DNA from: an uncultured Planktomarina sp.
GTDB lineage: Bacteria > Pseudomonadota > Alphaproteobacteria > Rhodobacterales > Rhodobacteraceae
Direction: 5' to 3'
DNA: 64,000 nt
Assembly (NCBI GenBank): GCA_943788425.1
Contig: CALSQF010000006.1
Location: 1-64,000, forward strand
Positions 29,060 through 38,478 of this stretch are shown here, in pieces. The position numbers were made by a program, and so were the translations under genes. A model generated the notes under the pieces. It saw only the letters and a program-made list of their open reading frames with translations. It had not been told where the DNA came from and did not search any database. How positions within the stretch are numbered: the first letter of the stretch is position 1; every line of letters starts with the position of its first letter.

Positions 29060-29677
29060 TTATTTGCGGCGAAACCACCCTCTGACGCGGCCAGAGGTCT
29101 CCTCAGCGGCTGCATCAATCCGGTCAATGACGGGATCCACGCGCCGCGCCCAAAACCCGCGAACGCGCACATAGATCGCCCAACTCAAAGCCGCCAACAC
29201 AAGCAAAAACACAATATTAAACCACGGGATCAACCGTACATCCGGCCCAGAAATGGGCTTGAGACTCACGGCATTGGGGTAGATCGACCAAAACGTGTTG
29301 CGCCACCCATAGTGCCGCAAAATATACCATTCCGGGGCCTCTTTGTTGGAGACGGCATCTTCCGCTTCGGCTTGGAGGTTCGAGCTGTCAAACTTGAAAT
29401 AGGGCGGCCAGTTAAAGCCCGTGTCCTCGTTGCGATACACGCTGACTTTGCCATTGGCTCGGACCGCGTTAATCAACCTCAAATCACGGTTCTGAGTTTG
29501 TGCCTCACCACTCTGCGCTGCCGCATAAAACATACCAGTCCAGCCCGATAAATCTTTGCGCAAAATTTCTGTGCCTGTAATGCGCACAATATCGCGTTGG
29601 GGCAAATTATAATGAAACGCTGCAAGGACCAGCAGAGCCAGTAGCACTTTCAAAATCCATCTAATTTTGGCCAGCAT
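29060..29677 (-). CDS. DUF1523 family membrane protein
   Basis: A 205-residue protein with an N-terminal membrane segment (about residues 7-23) and a second near 150-168. The soluble central part has the family's VSVYRNEDTGFNWPPYFKFD stretch, and the C-terminus is basic. The pattern fits DUF1523, found mainly in Rhodobacterales. The domain is probably periplasmic between the two helices. No function is established. Its stop faces the ALDH gene end 8 bases away. Confidence 0.75.
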   Translation of the reverse strand: MLAKIRWILKVLLALLVLAAFHYNLPQRDIVRITGTEILRKDLSGWTGMFYAAAQSGEAQTQNRDLRLINAVRANGKVSVYRNEDTGFNWPPYFKFDSSNLQAEAEDAVSNKEAPEWYILRHYGWRNTFWSIYPNAVSLKPISGPDVRLIPWFNIVFLLVLAALSWAIYVRVRGFWARRVDPVIDRIDAAAEETSGRVRGWFRRK

Positions 29678-29770
29678 CCAACAGCTCCTTTAAAGGGTGT
29701 CTCACCTTTGATCTATATAGGGGTTCAATTTGCCAACCAGAAGCCCCTGTCCATGATTTCCTCTGCGCCC

Positions 29771-30073
29771 TTATCCTTTGTGCCGGATTTTTAGCGCCGT
29801 AATGACATAGCAAATCACCAAAACCGGCAACCAAACAGCGCCAGTTGCGGCGGTCCAAATCGCGCCGGAGAGAGCTGTTTCTTGCCAAGGAGCTGGGACA
29901 AGTGAGGTGATCCAAAGGCAATGCCACAGGAAAACCACGCTGAAAGCCCAAGCAACAGCCACGGCCACTTCCCGCCAAAATTCCCGAAACCCCTGCGGAT
30001 CTCGCCGCCCCGCGCGGAACCCAAGATACAGAGCCACAAGCACGGGAAAAGGTAAGGCAAACAAAAAAACCAT
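29771..30073 (-). CDS. Small three-helix membrane protein, unknown
   Basis: A 100-residue protein with three likely membrane helices (about residues 3-20, 35-55 and 70-92) and a basic C-terminus. I do not recognise the family. The codon after the ATG starts a run of seven T. No strong ribosome site is visible. It lies about 90 bases upstream of the DUF1523 gene on the same strand and may share its transcript. Confidence 0.5.
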   Translation of the reverse strand: MVFLFALPFPVLVALYLGFRAGRRDPQGFREFWREVAVAVAWAFSVVFLWHCLWITSLVPAPWQETALSGAIWTAATGAVWLPVLVICYVITALKIRHKG

Positions 30074-30254
30074 CAGAGTATTAAAACCTGTTGTGAGCTT
30101 TTACGCGCTGAGTAATACGCCCAAGAGGAAGGGTGTAAAGCATCAACGCTGGGAAATTGTGCCGCAATCTGTTCACTGGCACTCCTATGGGAGGATTTAT
30201 ATTGCCAATGCCCGAGCAGTTGCGCATCTTGAAGCGATCACGGGGGAGGCAAAC

Positions 30255-30995
30255 ATGCGACTTCACGGAAAAACCGCCATTGTTACGGGAGCGGGCTCAG
30301 GGTTTGGAGCAGGCATTGCTGAAAAATTTGCTGCCGAAGGTGCAACAGTGATGGTCGCCGATATTAATCTGAATGCTGCGCAAACCATCGCAGAACCAAT
30401 TGGAGCAGTGGCGCAGCATGTTGATGTCTCTCGCGACAGCTCCGTCGCCGAGATGATCGGTGCGGCACAGGCCCTTTCGGGCCGGATTGATATTTTGGTC
30501 AACAATGCAGGCGTCACCCATTTACCACAGGCGATGGATCACGTCAGCGAAGAAGAATTCGATCAGGTCTTCGCCGTGAATGCAAAATCCGTATTCTTGA
30601 CCGCTCGCCATCTTGTACCGCTGCTCAAGCGCCAAAGGTCTGGCGCCATCTTGAACATTGCCTCGACCGCCGGCGTTTCGCCCAGACCAAATTTGAATTG
30701 GTATAATGCCTCAAAAGGCTGGATGATCACCGCGACCAAAGCTATGGCCGTTGAGCTGGCGCCATTTAACATTCGGGTCAATGCGCTCAACCCTGTGGCC
30801 GGTGAAACACCATTGCTCGCCAGTTTCATGGGAGAAGACACGCCAGAAATGCGGGCAAAATTTCTCGCGACTATTCCACTTGGGCGTTTTTCAACACCGC
30901 AGGATATGGGACATGCCGCTAGCTTTCTGTGCTCCGATGAAGCCAGTATGATCACTGGCGTGGCGCTAGAAGTGGACGGTGGGCGCTGCATTTGA
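30255..30995 (+). CDS. SDR-family oxidoreductase
   Basis: A 246-residue classical short-chain dehydrogenase. It has the cofactor motif TGAGSGFGAGIA near residue 12, aspartate near 37 (VADIN, suggesting NAD), NNAGVTH near 87, a serine in NIASTAG near 138 and an intact YNASK motif near 152. It resembles 3-oxoacyl-ACP reductase/glucose dehydrogenase-type proteins; the substrate cannot be told. GGGGGAGG lies just before ATG 30255. Its stop overlaps the next small gene. Confidence 0.85.
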   Translation: MRLHGKTAIVTGAGSGFGAGIAEKFAAEGATVMVADINLNAAQTIAEPIGAVAQHVDVSRDSSVAEMIGAAQALSGRIDILVNNAGVTHLPQAMDHVSEEEFDQVFAVNAKSVFLTARHLVPLLKRQRSGAILNIASTAGVSPRPNLNWYNASKGWMITATKAMAVELAPFNIRVNALNPVAGETPLLASFMGEDTPEMRAKFLATIPLGRFSTPQDMGHAASFLCSDEASMITGVALEVDGGRCI

Positions 30996-31315
30996 TCCCG
31001 GCCAGTTCCCTAGGCCAAACGGCAGATATTTATGCCGGGCGCTTTGCCAACCAGCAACAAGTATTCGCGCATTTGCGCGGCGCAGCCGGCCCGGCGTTTA
31101 TTCCAGATCGTGTTGAAGTGATTTGCAATGAAAACCCAGAACCCAGGTTGGAGCATTGGTTCTCGCATGGCGATAGCGCATCCATTGAGGACCGTTTGGG
31201 CCTCAACACCACTTGCGTCATCATCTTTGAACATGCGCAAGCTGAGCTGGACACAGCTGGAACAGATCGCTTGACCTATCTTGGCTCCTTTGTGGCTTTG
31301 CGCCACAGACCCTAA
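30992..31315 (+). CDS. Small hypothetical protein, SDR-coupled
   Basis: A 107-residue protein that I do not recognise. It starts at TTG 30992 in a TTGA overlap with the SDR stop; there is no in-frame ATG near the start, so translation is probably coupled. It is soluble by composition with no signal peptide. Its stop overlaps the end of the convergent hydrolase gene by a few bases. The opposite strand also reads open here, so the call is moderate. Confidence 0.5.
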   Translation: MIPASSLGQTADIYAGRFANQQQVFAHLRGAAGPAFIPDRVEVICNENPEPRLEHWFSHGDSASIEDRLGLNTTCVIIFEHAQAELDTAGTDRLTYLGSFVALRHRP

Positions 31316-32115
31316 GAGGCCGGTCCCAGCATTGCTTCAAGCAACTCACTTTCGGGATTTTCCAGCCCAGAGATGATATCAAAATGGTGTTTTCCCGGCT
31401 CAATGGTCAGGCTCGACTGCCAATTTTTGGCCAAAAGTTGCGCTTGCTCTAAAAACGCCGGCCGCTCATCCGCGCCAACCCAAACATGCGTGCGCACCCC
31501 TTTCGGAGCCCTGTGCAAGGCTGGACTTTCCACCTTGGCAATATCCTCGGTCAAACCCAGTGGTCCGTTCATTTCCGTCTGCATTAGCGGCCGCAAATCG
31601 GCGACCGGCGATATCGGCACAATGGTCTGGATCCGCGTGCGAGTCTCGCAAGACAAGCCGCTGTCGCCTTGTCCCATGCGCGCCACCGAGTGCCCCCCGG
31701 CAGAGTGACCCGCCAAAACAATCGGGCCCGGGATGCGGCGGGCAATCTGATTGATGGCCAGGGACACCGACTGTGTAATCTGAGGGATCGATGCACCCGG
31801 AGCTAAGGGGTAACTGGGCAAGGCCACCGCCCAATCCCGCGAGCAGGCGCCTTGCGCCAGATGAGAAAAATCTCGCCGTCCGAATCGCAGCCAATAGCCA
31901 CCATGCACGAAGATCATCAGACCAACCGGGCGTCCTGCGGGAAAAAATAAGTCAAAGACTTGATTTGGATGCGCCCCATAGGGCTGGTTCAACTGAGCCC
32001 GGCCCAGCGTGTGCTCGGCGTCGCGATAGCTGCTTGCAGTTTCATCCCAATAGGTTAAAAACCTGTCCGCATCGGGAATATAGGCGGCATTCGCATAGGC
32101 ATCATCAAGGGTCAA
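31312..32115 (-). CDS. Alpha/beta hydrolase, kynurenine formamidase-like
   Basis: A 267-residue hydrolase. It has the oxyanion motif FVHGGYWLRFG near residue 70, the nucleophile elbow GHSAGGHS near 140, an aspartate candidate near VGADERP and histidine in GKHHFDI near 240. The HGGYW signature fits the kynurenine formamidase/esterase group. TTG 32115 is chosen as start because GGAG lies 7 bases upstream. The longer open frame to 32193 would run into the divergent gabD start. Substrate is unproven, as no other kynurenine genes are here. Confidence 0.75.
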   Translation of the reverse strand: MTLDDAYANAAYIPDADRFLTYWDETASSYRDAEHTLGRAQLNQPYGAHPNQVFDLFFPAGRPVGLMIFVHGGYWLRFGRRDFSHLAQGACSRDWAVALPSYPLAPGASIPQITQSVSLAINQIARRIPGPIVLAGHSAGGHSVARMGQGDSGLSCETRTRIQTIVPISPVADLRPLMQTEMNGPLGLTEDIAKVESPALHRAPKGVRTHVWVGADERPAFLEQAQLLAKNWQSSLTIEPGKHHFDIISGLENPESELLEAMLGPAS

Positions 32116-32180
32116 GTCGCTTCTCCTCTGGACAAATAACCGATCAAATGGTCTCACATCTTTAACCAAGGGAGGCCAAA

Positions 32181-33656
32181 ATGCTTGATACATCCACAGA
32201 TCTAAAATCCATGCTCTCAGATCCCAGCTTGCTGCAAACGCAAGCCTTCATCAACAACCAATGGGTTGATGGGGAAAATGGCGCAACCTTTGCTGTTTCC
32301 AACCCCGCGCGCGGTGATGTCATCGCACAGGTTGCGGACCTATCGCGTGCTGATTTGGCAAGGGCGATTGACGGCGCTGAGGCCGCACAAAAGAAATGGG
32401 CCGCGCAAACCGCAAAAGAACGCTGCAATATCCTGCGCAGCTGGTATAATTTGATGATGGAACATCAGTCTGATTTGGCAATGATCCTCACAGCTGAAAT
32501 GGGCAAACCCCTTGCCGAAGCCATGGGAGAAATTGCCTATGGTGCATCCTTCGTTGAGTTTTTTGCCGAAGAAGCCAAGCGCAACTATGGTGAAACCATT
32601 CCAGGTCATCAGGCTGACAAAAGGATCACCGTCATAAAGCAGCCCATAGGCGTGGCAGCTTCGATCACGCCTTGGAATTTTCCAAATGCGATGATTACCC
32701 GCAAAGCGGCACCGGCTTTGGCCGCCGGCTGCGCATTCGTCGCCCGCCCCTCGGAATTGACCCCACTGTCGGCTTTGGCCCTCGGTGTTTTGGCGGAACG
32801 TGCGGGCTTGCCAGCGGGAATATTGCAAATTGTGCCCTCCAATGACGCATCCGCTTCGGGCAAGGAATTTTGTGAAAATACGAAAGTGCGCAAACTCACC
32901 TTCACCGGCTCTACTCGCGTTGGACGCATTCTCTTGGGCCAAGCGGCTGAGCAGGTGAAAAAATGTTCCATGGAGCTGGGCGGCAATGCACCCTTTATCG
33001 TCTTTGATGATGCAGATCTTGATGAAGCGGTCATCGGTGCCATGGCTTGTAAGTTCCGCAACAATGGTCAGACCTGTGTCTGTGCCAATCGGATTTATGT
33101 GCAAGCGGGCGTCTATGAAGAATTCACCAAACGCTTCAAAGTGGCGGTTGAAGCGATGAAAGTAGGTGATGGGTTTGCAGGTGCCGACCTTGGTCCGCTG
33201 ATCTCCAAGCCAGCTCTGGCCAAGGTTCAGGATCATATCGCTGATGCGCTGTCCAAGGGCGCGGTCGTGGCGACCGGGGGAAAACCGCATGATCTGGGTG
33301 GCACCTTCTTTGAGCCGACTATCTTAACCGGTGTGACGCAAGACATGGCTGTAAGCAAAGAAGAGACATTCGGCCCCATGGCGCCTTTATTCAAATTTGA
33401 AAATGAAGATGATGTGATTGCCATGGCCAATGATACGATTTTCGGCCTGGCCGCCTATTTCTATGCCAAAGATTTGAGCCGCGTGTATAAGGTCGCCGAA
33501 GCGCTAGAATATGGCATTATCGGCGTAAATACAGGCATCATCTCGACTGAGGTCGCGCCCTTTGGCGGCGTTAAACAATCCGGTCTGGGCCGTGAGGGCA
33601 GCCATCATGGCATGGATGAATACCTTGAGCTAAAATATATCTGCATGTCGGTCTAG
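32181..33656 (+). CDS. gabD: Succinate-semialdehyde dehydrogenase, NAD(P)+
   Basis: A 491-residue aldehyde dehydrogenase of the GabD class. It has TPWNFPNAMITRKAAPALAAGC near 160, the glutamate in MELGGNAPF near 262 and the catalytic cysteine in GQTCVCANR near 297; the second Cys two residues on is typical of GabD. It oxidises succinate semialdehyde to succinate, feeding GABA-type nitrogen sources into the TCA cycle. GGGAGG precedes ATG 32181, and a strong terminator follows. Confidence 0.92.
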   Translation: MLDTSTDLKSMLSDPSLLQTQAFINNQWVDGENGATFAVSNPARGDVIAQVADLSRADLARAIDGAEAAQKKWAAQTAKERCNILRSWYNLMMEHQSDLAMILTAEMGKPLAEAMGEIAYGASFVEFFAEEAKRNYGETIPGHQADKRITVIKQPIGVAASITPWNFPNAMITRKAAPALAAGCAFVARPSELTPLSALALGVLAERAGLPAGILQIVPSNDASASGKEFCENTKVRKLTFTGSTRVGRILLGQAAEQVKKCSMELGGNAPFIVFDDADLDEAVIGAMACKFRNNGQTCVCANRIYVQAGVYEEFTKRFKVAVEAMKVGDGFAGADLGPLISKPALAKVQDHIADALSKGAVVATGGKPHDLGGTFFEPTILTGVTQDMAVSKEETFGPMAPLFKFENEDDVIAMANDTIFGLAAYFYAKDLSRVYKVAEALEYGIIGVNTGIISTEVAPFGGVKQSGLGREGSHHGMDEYLELKYICMSV

Positions 33657-33672
33657 GAGCGCCACTTAAACG

Positions 33673-33700
33673 AAAAGGCAGGGACAGCCCTGCCTTTTTT
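33673..33700 (+). terminator. Rho-independent terminator after gabD
   Basis: A perfect AAAAGGCAGGG / CCCTGCCTTTT stem with a 4-base loop and a T-run lies 17 bases after gabD. The stem is identical to the terminator after tpa (1647). Confidence 0.92.
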
Positions 33701-33719
33701 GTTCAGCCCTTTGATCGTA

Positions 33720-34175
33720 TCACGCCGGGCTGGCTTCTACCTGCAACGGGGATTTCGATTGAATTTGGATGCGCCGCGGTTTGAGTGCCTCCGGCACCTC
33801 ACGGATCAATTCAATATGCAGCATGCCATCCTCATAACTGGCGCCAACCGCACGGACATGGTCGGCAAGATGAAACTGCCGCTCAAAGGCGCGTGTGGCA
33901 ATGCCACGATGCAAATAGGTTCTTTTATCTTCGGCTTTCGGCTTTTGAGCCGACACGTTTAAGGTGTTTTCCTTCACTTCAATTTCCAGATCCGCCTCTG
34001 AAAATCCAGCAGCCGCAATGGAAATGCGATACCCATCTTCTCCAGTTTTTTCGATATTATAGGGCGGGTAGCTCGATTGTCCGCCCTCATGGGTCGACAC
34101 ACGGTCGAGCAGGTCAGCAATTTGATCAAAGCCAATACTGGCACGGTAAAGCGGTGCAAAGTCAAACGAACGCAT
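33720..34175 (-). CDS. Small heat shock protein Hsp20
   Basis: A 151-residue alpha-crystallin-type chaperone of the IbpA class. The N-terminus (FDFAPLYRASIGFDQI) and the crystallin domain (about residues 38-130, with AAAGFSEADLEIEV and the AFERQFHLADHV segment) are typical. It holds unfolding proteins during stress. AGGA lies before ATG 34175. A heat-shock-like promoter is suggested upstream. Confidence 0.93.
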   Translation of the reverse strand: MRSFDFAPLYRASIGFDQIADLLDRVSTHEGGQSSYPPYNIEKTGEDGYRISIAAAGFSEADLEIEVKENTLNVSAQKPKAEDKRTYLHRGIATRAFERQFHLADHVRAVGASYEDGMLHIELIREVPEALKPRRIQIQSKSPLQVEASPA

Positions 34176-34214
34176 AGGAGTATCCTTTCAAAAGCGAGTC
34201 CAATTCGGCCACCC

Positions 34215-34242
34215 CATTTGGGCATGGCCATATAAGTTCCAG
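34215..34242 (-). promoter_or_regulatory. Possible RpoH-type promoter of hsp20
   Basis: On the minus strand CTGGAA (34237-34242) and CCCAAATG (34215-34222) are separated by 14 bases and lie about 40-65 bases before the hsp20 start. This resembles the heat-shock sigma pattern CTTGAA-N13-15-CCCCAT with a few mismatches. The identity is inferred. Confidence 0.35.
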
Positions 34243-34305
34243 ATCCCCATTCGGGCGATCTCCATTATAGGTGGGAAGCGGGACGGTACAGTTCAAGAGG
34301 CATCC

Positions 34306-34865
34306 GTGCATCGTATAGGAAAAACCGGAGGCCTGCGGATCTCGCAGGTAACTCACAAAGCAAGCGGCGATGAGGGCTATGTAATATATTCCGATGTCGG
34401 TCGAGGCGGGGGGCTTCAACTTGATCCACAGTCCATGCAGACAACGGCAAAGTTGTCTGTACCAGAAGTAGTCGCGCTGTTGATCAGCGTCTCGGCCATG
34501 CGCGCGGCGGGCAACTTTCACCATTGCAGGATATTTCAGATATGGGGGAAATGGCGCCCGACCTGCTTTCTGCTTTAAAGACTGCATTTATTCAACGTCA
34601 GTTCATTCGCTTTAACTACCAAGACGCACGCGGTCAGAAAACGCAACGTGAGGTTGAGCCCCAAGTTATGTTGATCTTACCTCCCTTATGGTACCTGGTC
34701 GGCTGGGATCCAGCGCGGGGTGACTTTCGCCATTTCAGAATGGACAGAATCGATGCGCTAGAGGCGTTGCCAGGCAATCACTTTCGCCGTCGTCATATCC
34801 CGTTCGAGGAAGATGTCTGTCCGTATAGCGAAATGCTCAATCGATCTGCAATGCTACGAACATAG
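34306..34865 (+). pseudogene. Remnant of a WYL-domain transcriptional regulator
   Basis: Two frames encode pieces of one YafY-like regulator. Bases 34306-34520 give a GYVIYSDVGRGGGLQLD linker followed by LSVPEVVALLISVSAMRAAG. From 34524 another frame gives the WYL domain (IRFNYQDARGQKTQREVEPQ, LPPLWYLVGWDPARGDFRHFRMDRI). The N-terminal helix-turn-helix is missing, and the link between the pieces looks shortened and frameshifted. Intact relatives bind a ligand through WYL and DNA through the N-terminus, so this cannot act as a normal regulator. The rest up to 35107 holds no gene that I can support. Confidence 0.75.
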
Positions 34866-35107
34866 TCATTCGTCGCGCCCGGATCAGGCCCCTGTTCGAG
34901 CCGTATAGGCGCGGCAGAGTTTTTCCGATAAGGACCTTACTGGTAATTAGGAAGACCCCAAGACGAAACACGAAAATAGTCTGGAACTCGGAACCAGTCT
35001 AAACGTCACATTCGCTAATCGGGACCCGTGATATGCCGCCCTCAAAAGATCAAGATGAGACGCTTTATTTCACGTCCAGAAACAACGCAAGATAGGCAGC
35101 CCCCTGC

Positions 35108-35830
35108 TCATGGCCGCAAAAAATTCGCGCCGCGGGACGCCAGGGTCACCAATTTTTCACCTGCCGCCGCGCCAAGAGAGATCGGCTCTCCGGCATGTGT
35201 GGATTTGGCAGAAATGACAGAGATTATCATTGGCGCGCCAAGGTCTAAGCGAAACACCGGTGCGCCAGAGGAGCCATAGTCCACCTCACAGCCAAATACT
35301 TGGGCCTTCTCTTTGCGCCCTAAGATGGTGCAACCTTGGTGCACCTTCGGTTCCTGACTGCGATCGTGAGCGTAAGATACCACCGCAACGCGCGCGCCAC
35401 GAGTCGGCATCTGTGCGACTGAAAAGGGGATGATATCAGGATGGGTGATGGGTGTGCGCAACCGCAGGATGGCCAAATCACTCGCCACCCGCTTGAGCCC
35501 CTCTTGCTCGGTAAAGGAAAAATCTGGATGCACCTTCACTGCCGCGATCTTGCGATAGGATTCGGCCTGCCCATCCTGCCAGCCTGCGCGAAATTCTAGA
35601 TCATCGGCGTCCACAGGGGCTCCGGATTGCGCATCATAGACGCAATGCGCGGCGGTCAAGACATGCATTTCTCCGATCAATGTCGCAGTGCAAAACCCGC
35701 CACCGGTCACATTCAGCCGCCCCACCGCCAGCCATTGCCTGTCCATATCTGTCGACGAGGCGGTATTTGCGACCATCACCCCCTGAAAGATACCGACAAT
35801 AAGACACATCTGCTTTAAGAAATATTGCAT
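35108..35830 (-). CDS. Secreted trypsin-like serine protease
   Basis: A 240-residue S1-family protease with an N-terminal signal sequence (about 25 residues). The triad is visible: histidine in LTAAHCVYD near 60, aspartate in SDLAILRLR near 117 and serine in YGSSGAPVF near 190. A cysteine pair flanks the histidine. It is probably periplasmic or exported. It is monocistronic, with the WYL remnant downstream. Substrate is unknown. Confidence 0.85.
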   Translation of the reverse strand: MQYFLKQMCLIVGIFQGVMVANTASSTDMDRQWLAVGRLNVTGGGFCTATLIGEMHVLTAAHCVYDAQSGAPVDADDLEFRAGWQDGQAESYRKIAAVKVHPDFSFTEQEGLKRVASDLAILRLRTPITHPDIIPFSVAQMPTRGARVAVVSYAHDRSQEPKVHQGCTILGRKEKAQVFGCEVDYGSSGAPVFRLDLGAPMIISVISAKSTHAGEPISLGAAAGEKLVTLASRGANFLRP

Positions 35831-35992
35831 CCTACCTCTATCGCATCCTCAGCTCTTGTTGAAAAACCAATCCCCACCCGCTCTTGGCAGTTTTGTGACA
35901 TTGGCGCTACATCACGCCTGAATATAACCTGAAAAGACTATATGCCGAACCCGGAGCACCAAAGAAATCTCCAATTTGCGCAAATACACCAA

Positions 35993-37309
35993 TTACCGCA
36001 GGATTGGCACGTGACCGGCTGCCGGTTGGCCCGATAAGGCGCGCGGCTCAGGGCCACCCGTGGCCCAATCAAGCAATTCTACCGTATGCATAATCGGAAT
36101 TGCCGTGCCACTGCCAATTTGCATCATACAGCCAAGATTTCCCGCCGAGATAACATCCGGGGTCTTGGCTTCCAGAGTTTCAATTTTACGCGCCTTGAGT
36201 TGACCAGAAATCTCGGGCTGCATCAAATTATAGGTGCCAGCAGAGCCACAGCACAGATGGCTGTTTTCCGGCTCTAAAACCTTATATCCTACGCGACGCA
36301 ATAGGTCTTTTGGATAGGTCTTAATCTGCTGCCCATGTTGCAAAGAGCAGGCCGCATGATAGGCGACCCTCAGACCTTGGTCTGGTCGTTTTGGCAAGTC
36401 GAGCTCCATCAAGACTTCGCTCACATCACGCGCCAATTGCGCCACACGCGCCGCTTTTTCCTCCAACGGGTCGCCGGCAAACATATGTCCATAATCTTTC
36501 ACAGTCGTGCCACAGCCTGACGTGTTGATCACCACCGCGTCCAATCCACGCGCTGAGTCTTCCGCAGCAAAGGCTTCGATATTCACCGCCGCGGTGCGAT
36601 GGCTTTCGCCCACCTTGCCCATATGATGTGTGAGGGCGCCGCAACAACCTTGCTTGAGGACGACCACTTCCGCACCATGCCGGGTGAGGAGCCGAATGGT
36701 CGCGTCGTTGATATCGGTGTTCAAAGCCCGCTGCGCACAGCCTGTCATCAGAGCCACCCGCAGTTTCAACTGGCCCTGGGCTGGAAAAATTTGTGCGTCG
36801 TCATTGGGGCTGGGTGCAGGAATTTGCCTTGGCGCCATGTCGAGCATGGCTTTCAGCCGAGGATCGGGCATCAAATGACGCAAGGGTCGTGCAATTTTTG
36901 CGCCCAAGAGCGCCAGTCGAAAACGGTTTGGATAGGGCAAAACACGCGCCAGGACCCACCGCAACACACGATCCGGCGTGCTGCGCTGGTAGGTTTGCTC
37001 GATATAGGCCCGCGCATGATCTACCAGATGCATATAGTTCACACCCGAGGGGCATGTGGTCATACAGGCCAAACACGACAGGCAGCGATCAATATGTTTG
37101 ACTGTCTTTTCATCCGGAGTCCGCTGATTTTCCAGCATGTCCTTAATGAGATAGATCCGGCCGCGTGGGCTGTCTAACTCATCACCCAGCACTTGATATG
37201 TGGGACAAGTCGCCGTGCAGAAGCCGCAATGAATACAGCTGCGCAGAATATCATTGGTCCGTTTGACCTGCGGATCTAAGAGCTGCGTTTCGGTGAAATG
37301 TGTTTGCAT
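35993..37309 (-). CDS. glcF: Glycolate oxidase iron-sulfur subunit
   Basis: A 438-residue protein with two 4Fe-4S ferredoxin motifs (C25-x2-C-x2-C-x3-CP and C76-x2-C-x2-C-x3-CP) and two CCG domains (CCGALTHHMG and CCGSAGTYNLM). It passes electrons from GlcD/GlcE to the membrane quinone pool. Its ATG overlaps the glcE stop (TGATG), so it is the last gene of the operon. Confidence 0.95.
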   Translation of the reverse strand: MQTHFTETQLLDPQVKRTNDILRSCIHCGFCTATCPTYQVLGDELDSPRGRIYLIKDMLENQRTPDEKTVKHIDRCLSCLACMTTCPSGVNYMHLVDHARAYIEQTYQRSTPDRVLRWVLARVLPYPNRFRLALLGAKIARPLRHLMPDPRLKAMLDMAPRQIPAPSPNDDAQIFPAQGQLKLRVALMTGCAQRALNTDINDATIRLLTRHGAEVVVLKQGCCGALTHHMGKVGESHRTAAVNIEAFAAEDSARGLDAVVINTSGCGTTVKDYGHMFAGDPLEEKAARVAQLARDVSEVLMELDLPKRPDQGLRVAYHAACSLQHGQQIKTYPKDLLRRVGYKVLEPENSHLCCGSAGTYNLMQPEISGQLKARKIETLEAKTPDVISAGNLGCMMQIGSGTAIPIMHTVELLDWATGGPEPRALSGQPAAGHVPILR

Positions 37310-38478
37310 CAGCTCATTCGCTCCGGGTTCAAGATTCCGCGCGGATCAAATGTTTTGCGCAGAGATTGCGAGACGCGCTCAATTGCGCGTTCTGGCGGTT
37401 GGAAGTGGCACAGATCTTGATCGCGCAAAAGACCCGAAGTCATGAGTGTCGCATGGCCTCTCAGCTGGGCCACATGCCTCTGCAATGTTTGATGCAAGGC
37501 CAGCCCCGCCTGTACATCAGACATTTGTGCCGCCTCCAGCCCAAGCCAAATCAACCCGCCACCCCAATCCAATTGACAGTGAAACCCACGATCTTGTTGC
37601 AGGTTTTGCATCAGCTCAAGGACGCTCAAACTGTCGGTGGGACGCACTGAAATACGCCATACAGTGTCCAAATCTGCCCAAGCAGTCAGGTCTTTCACCT
37701 CAGCCCAAGGATCAACGACCGCATCAACCGCGCCAAATTTCGCTAAGCATTGGGTCAATTCAGACGCGCGGTATTGAACCGAGGTCTCAAATCCTTCGAT
37801 CCGGATCAAACTGTCAAAGCCACCATTTTTCGCCTGCACGGTTGCAGCGCCACTGACATCAAATGGCGTACCCAGCGCCGCCGACATGGAGGCGACCGCA
37901 TCCGCCCAGGTGGTGACATGAACTTTCAATGTGGTCTGGGTCTCGCTCACAGGCAGGACCTTCAACGCCACCTCAGTGAGAACCCCAAGCGTGCCCCAAG
38001 AGCCGGACATTAATTTCACCAGATCATAGCCGGTGACATTCTTCATCACCCGGCCACCATTGCTCAGCACTTGGCCAGTCCCATCGACAAACGTCACGCC
38101 CAGCGCAAAATCACGCGCCGCACCCACTTGAATGCGGCGCGGGCCCGAGACATTGGCAGCGATCACCCCTCCCAAGGTTGGTTGCCCAGATGTTCCCAAA
38201 ATCGCACGGTGATCCATAGGCTCAAAGGCAAGCCGCTGTTTCTCCGCCGCCAAAACCGCCTCAATCTCCTCAATAGATGTACCCGTTTTCGCCACGAGGG
38301 TCATCGCGCCAGGTTCATAAAGGGTGATCCCCTGCATGCGACGGGTGCTGAGGGCTTGTGCCGGTGCGATGCGGCCAATTGGACGCGTCCCGCCCCCCAT
38401 GATCCGCAATGGACCCGCAGCCTCTCGGAGCATGTCCGAAAGGGCCGCCTCATCTGCAGGGTAAAGCATATCACTCAT
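37309..38478 (-). CDS. glcE: Glycolate oxidase FAD-binding subunit
   Basis: A 389-residue FAD-linked subunit with a shortened FAD_binding_4 fold (GTSGQPTLGGVIAANVSGPRR near 115, GGRVMKNVTGYDLVKLMSGSWG near 160). Start 38478 (MSDMLYPADE) is chosen because it gives an ATGA overlap with glcD and matches the family N-terminus. The longer frame to 38538 lies inside glcD. It works in the GlcDEF complex. Confidence 0.93.
   Translation of the reverse strand: MSDMLYPADEAALSDMLREAAGPLRIMGGGTRPIGRIAPAQALSTRRMQGITLYEPGAMTLVAKTGTSIEEIEAVLAAEKQRLAFEPMDHRAILGTSGQPTLGGVIAANVSGPRRIQVGAARDFALGVTFVDGTGQVLSNGGRVMKNVTGYDLVKLMSGSWGTLGVLTEVALKVLPVSETQTTLKVHVTTWADAVASMSAALGTPFDVSGAATVQAKNGGFDSLIRIEGFETSVQYRASELTQCLAKFGAVDAVVDPWAEVKDLTAWADLDTVWRISVRPTDSLSVLELMQNLQQDRGFHCQLDWGGGLIWLGLEAAQMSDVQAGLALHQTLQRHVAQLRGHATLMTSGLLRDQDLCHFQPPERAIERVSQSLRKTFDPRGILNPERMS

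Noticed and set aside
32149-32168. TGGT...ACCA repeat upstream of gabD as a third regulator site
   Set aside because: The spacer is 12 bases, not 11, and the outer bases do not match the two good sites.
32340-33290. 316-codon minus-strand frame
   Set aside because: Antisense shadow of gabD, with histidine- and arginine-rich composition and no recognisable motif.
34162-34587. Minus-strand frame upstream of hsp20
   Set aside because: It overlaps the WYL remnant and the hsp20 start region and has no family-like segment.
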